From: Paroedura picta
Taxonomy: Eukaryota > Chordata > Lepidosauria > Squamata > Gekkonidae
Assembly (NCBI RefSeq): GCF_049243985.1
Contig: NC_135382.1
Location: 22,672,990 to 22,736,989, forward strand
DNA length: 64,000 nt
Direction of reading: 5' to 3'
The notes beneath the pieces are model-generated. The model was not told where the DNA came from. It saw only the letters and a program-made list of their open reading frames with translations, and made no database searches. The position numbers were made by a program, and so were the translations under genes. Below are positions 62,705-64,000 of this stretch, one piece after another; positions within the stretch are counted from its first letter, which is position 1, and the number at the start of each line of letters is the position of its first letter.

Positions 62705-62985
62705 CTAATCGCACTGATCTGTGCTGATCGCACTGATCAAGCTGGACTACTGCAATGTGCTCTGCTTGGGGCTGCCTTTGAAGACCTCTCAGAAGAATAC
62801 AAAATGCAGTGGTCAGATTCCTGTCAGGGGTCAGCCACTCGGAAGAAAATCAGTCCAGCGATGCACCAAATGCTCTGCTTCCCTAGATGCTTCTGGGCCG
62901 AATCATTAAAAGTGTTCATGGTCCCTTAAATCTCAGTGCAGTCTGCGGCCCTGTTTGTGTTTCTGAATCTTTCTGGTTTCTTTTT
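62705..62985 (+). mobile_element. L2-like LINE ORF fragment
   Basis: LDYCNVLCLGLPLK is the conserved L2/CR1-type LDYCNsLlxGLP block near the end of the reverse transcriptase. Downstream GGTCAGATTCCTGTCAGGG continues it with frameshifts. Confidence 0.7.
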
Positions 62986-63042
62986 AAAATAATAATAATA
63001 ATAATTATTATTATTATTGTTATTATTATTATTATTATTTAT
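62986..63042. repeat. (ATT)n/(AAT)n microsatellite
   Basis: AATAAT repeats switching to ATTATT; probably fused tails of the two LINE fragments on either side. Confidence 0.92.
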
Positions 63043-63412
63043 TAGGCTTATATCCCACCACTTTCCAAAGACCCCCATATAAAACCCATTATACCTCAGC
63101 CCCTAAGCCCCCTAAAACCCCAGAAGATTGGCAGCCTAAATAGTCCCCCCCCCCCAAGCAGACCTCCATAGAGGTGGGGGGTATAGATGTAATAGAACTG
63201 AGCCTGAGGAAGGGGCCATTCTGTTCCTAGCACTGGCACTGGCCTCAACCGAAAGACTGGTGGAAGAGTTCTGTTTTGCAGGCCCTGTGGGACTGTCACA
63301 GCTCCATCAGGGCCCTCCGCTCTCCCAGGAGCTCCTTCCACCAGGTTGGGGCCAGGCCTGAAAAGGCCCTGGGGCCCTGGTTGAGGCCAGGCGCGCTTCC
63401 TTAGGGCCATAA
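63043..63412 (-). mobile_element. L2-like LINE 3' fragment, opposite orientation
   Basis: The minus strand contains pieces like ACKTELFHQSF (CAAAACAGAACTCTTCCACC) and GGCCCCAACCTGGTGGAAGG, matching the C-terminal end of L2-type proteins. Broken frames. Confidence 0.55.
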
Positions 63413-63488
63413 TTGTGCATTATTGTTTATCTGTTAATGGATTTGTTAAGTTTTGTGTTCTTGCAACTGGTACTTGTATAGTAGTAGA

Positions 63489-63685
63489 GCTGCCAATCTC
63501 CAGCTGGGGCCTGGAGTTCTTCTGGTATTATGATTCATCTCCAGGTGACAGGGATCTCATGGAGCAAAGGGCTGCTCTGGAGAGTGGGCGGAATGGCATC
63601 ATGGCCCTGCTGAACTCCCTTCCCCAAACCCCAGGCTTCATCCAGATTTCCAGGAACATCCTAACCAGAAGCTAGCAACTCTAGG
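63489..63685 (-). repeat. R1 repeat copy
   Basis: GAGCTGCCAATCTCCAGCTG, GATTCATCTCCAGGTGACAG and CCCCAAACCCCAGGCTTC, ending GAAGCTAGCAACTCTAG. Confidence 0.6.
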
Positions 63686-63705
63686 CAGGTTGTAAATGTT
63701 TGGGA

Positions 63706-63930
63706 GTTGGCTTGCTATAGTGGTAAAGAGCAGCAGCCTCTATTCTGAAGAACTGGGCTTGTTTCCCCACTCCTCCTCCACAGGAAGTCAGCTGGGTGAC
63801 CATGAGCCAGTCACAGTTCTCTCAGAGCTCTCTCAGCCCCACCTCCCTCACAGGGTGTCTGTTGTGGGGAGAGGGAGGGAAGGCGACCGTAAGCCTCTTT
63901 GAGACTCCTTTGGGGAGCAGCTTGTTCCCC
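63706..63930 (+). mobile_element. tRNA-derived SINE
   Basis: GTTGGCTTGCTATAGTGGTAA head, GTTTCCCCACTCCTCC, CTCACAGGGTGTCTGTTGTG and GCCTCTTTGAGACTCC. Lacks the usual TTC tail. Confidence 0.75.
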
Positions 63931-64000
63931 GTATATTGCTTTGCAAATGAGAAGCGTAGTCGGGCAAATTGCATAGAGTGGTTATCTAGGGTTCAGAAGA

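Noticed and set aside
56170-64000. Exons of the expected neighbour BCAR1
   Set aside because: No SH3, Ser-rich or YxxP-repeat coding sequence was seen on either strand; the gene probably lies beyond the window.
1-64000. CRISPR arrays, operons, prophage or bacterial insertion sequences
   Set aside because: Spliceosomal introns, SINEs, LINEs and vertebrate genes throughout; no regularly spaced repeats or prokaryotic gene layout.

Overview
The window is nuclear DNA from a squamate reptile, most likely a lizard; the species cannot be resolved from sequence alone. Host genes are split by GT-AG introns. The repeat landscape is squamate-type: BovB (RTE) LINE, Sauria-type tRNA SINEs with BovB-like tails, 5S rRNA-derived SINEs, CR1 and L2-like LINE tails, and short hAT-type DNA elements. 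No prokaryotic, organellar or CRISPR signal was seen.

Host genes fill about 25.8-56.2 kb. (1) A six-exon short-chain dehydrogenase/reductase of the C-factor/sniffer-like type lies on + (25842-35337, 256 codons). (2) TMEM170A lies on - (three coding exons, 42062 down to 38589, 149 codons, about 2.4 kb of 3' UTR) and converges on the SDR gene. (3) CFDP1 (BCNT, a histone H2A.Z-exchange factor) lies on + (seven exons, 42814-55568, 283 codons). TMEM170A and CFDP1 start 752 bp apart, head to head, from one GC-rich promoter. The same TMEM170A-CFDP1 adjacency exists in human. All exons were placed by reading frame across splice junctions, and every junction restores the expected codon.

Left flank (1-25.8 kb): no host gene recognised, only repeats. 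The main item is a full-length BovB at 21759-24980 with an 8-bp target-site duplication and an uninterrupted 1009-codon endonuclease/reverse transcriptase ORF. Right flank (56.2-64 kb): no host exon recognised, mostly SINE, L2-like and hAT repeats.

The transposons interact. Sauria SINEs share blocks with the BovB 5' leader and 3' end. A 608-bp block in CFDP1 intron 3 is flanked by an 11-bp duplication and joins an antisense SINE-bearing repeat to a BovB 3' end. A palindromic 136-bp hAT-type element occurs four times at full length plus one shortened copy, mostly with clear 8-bp duplications around CTAGA. Another SINE carries two independent hAT-type insertions, one in its pol III A box.
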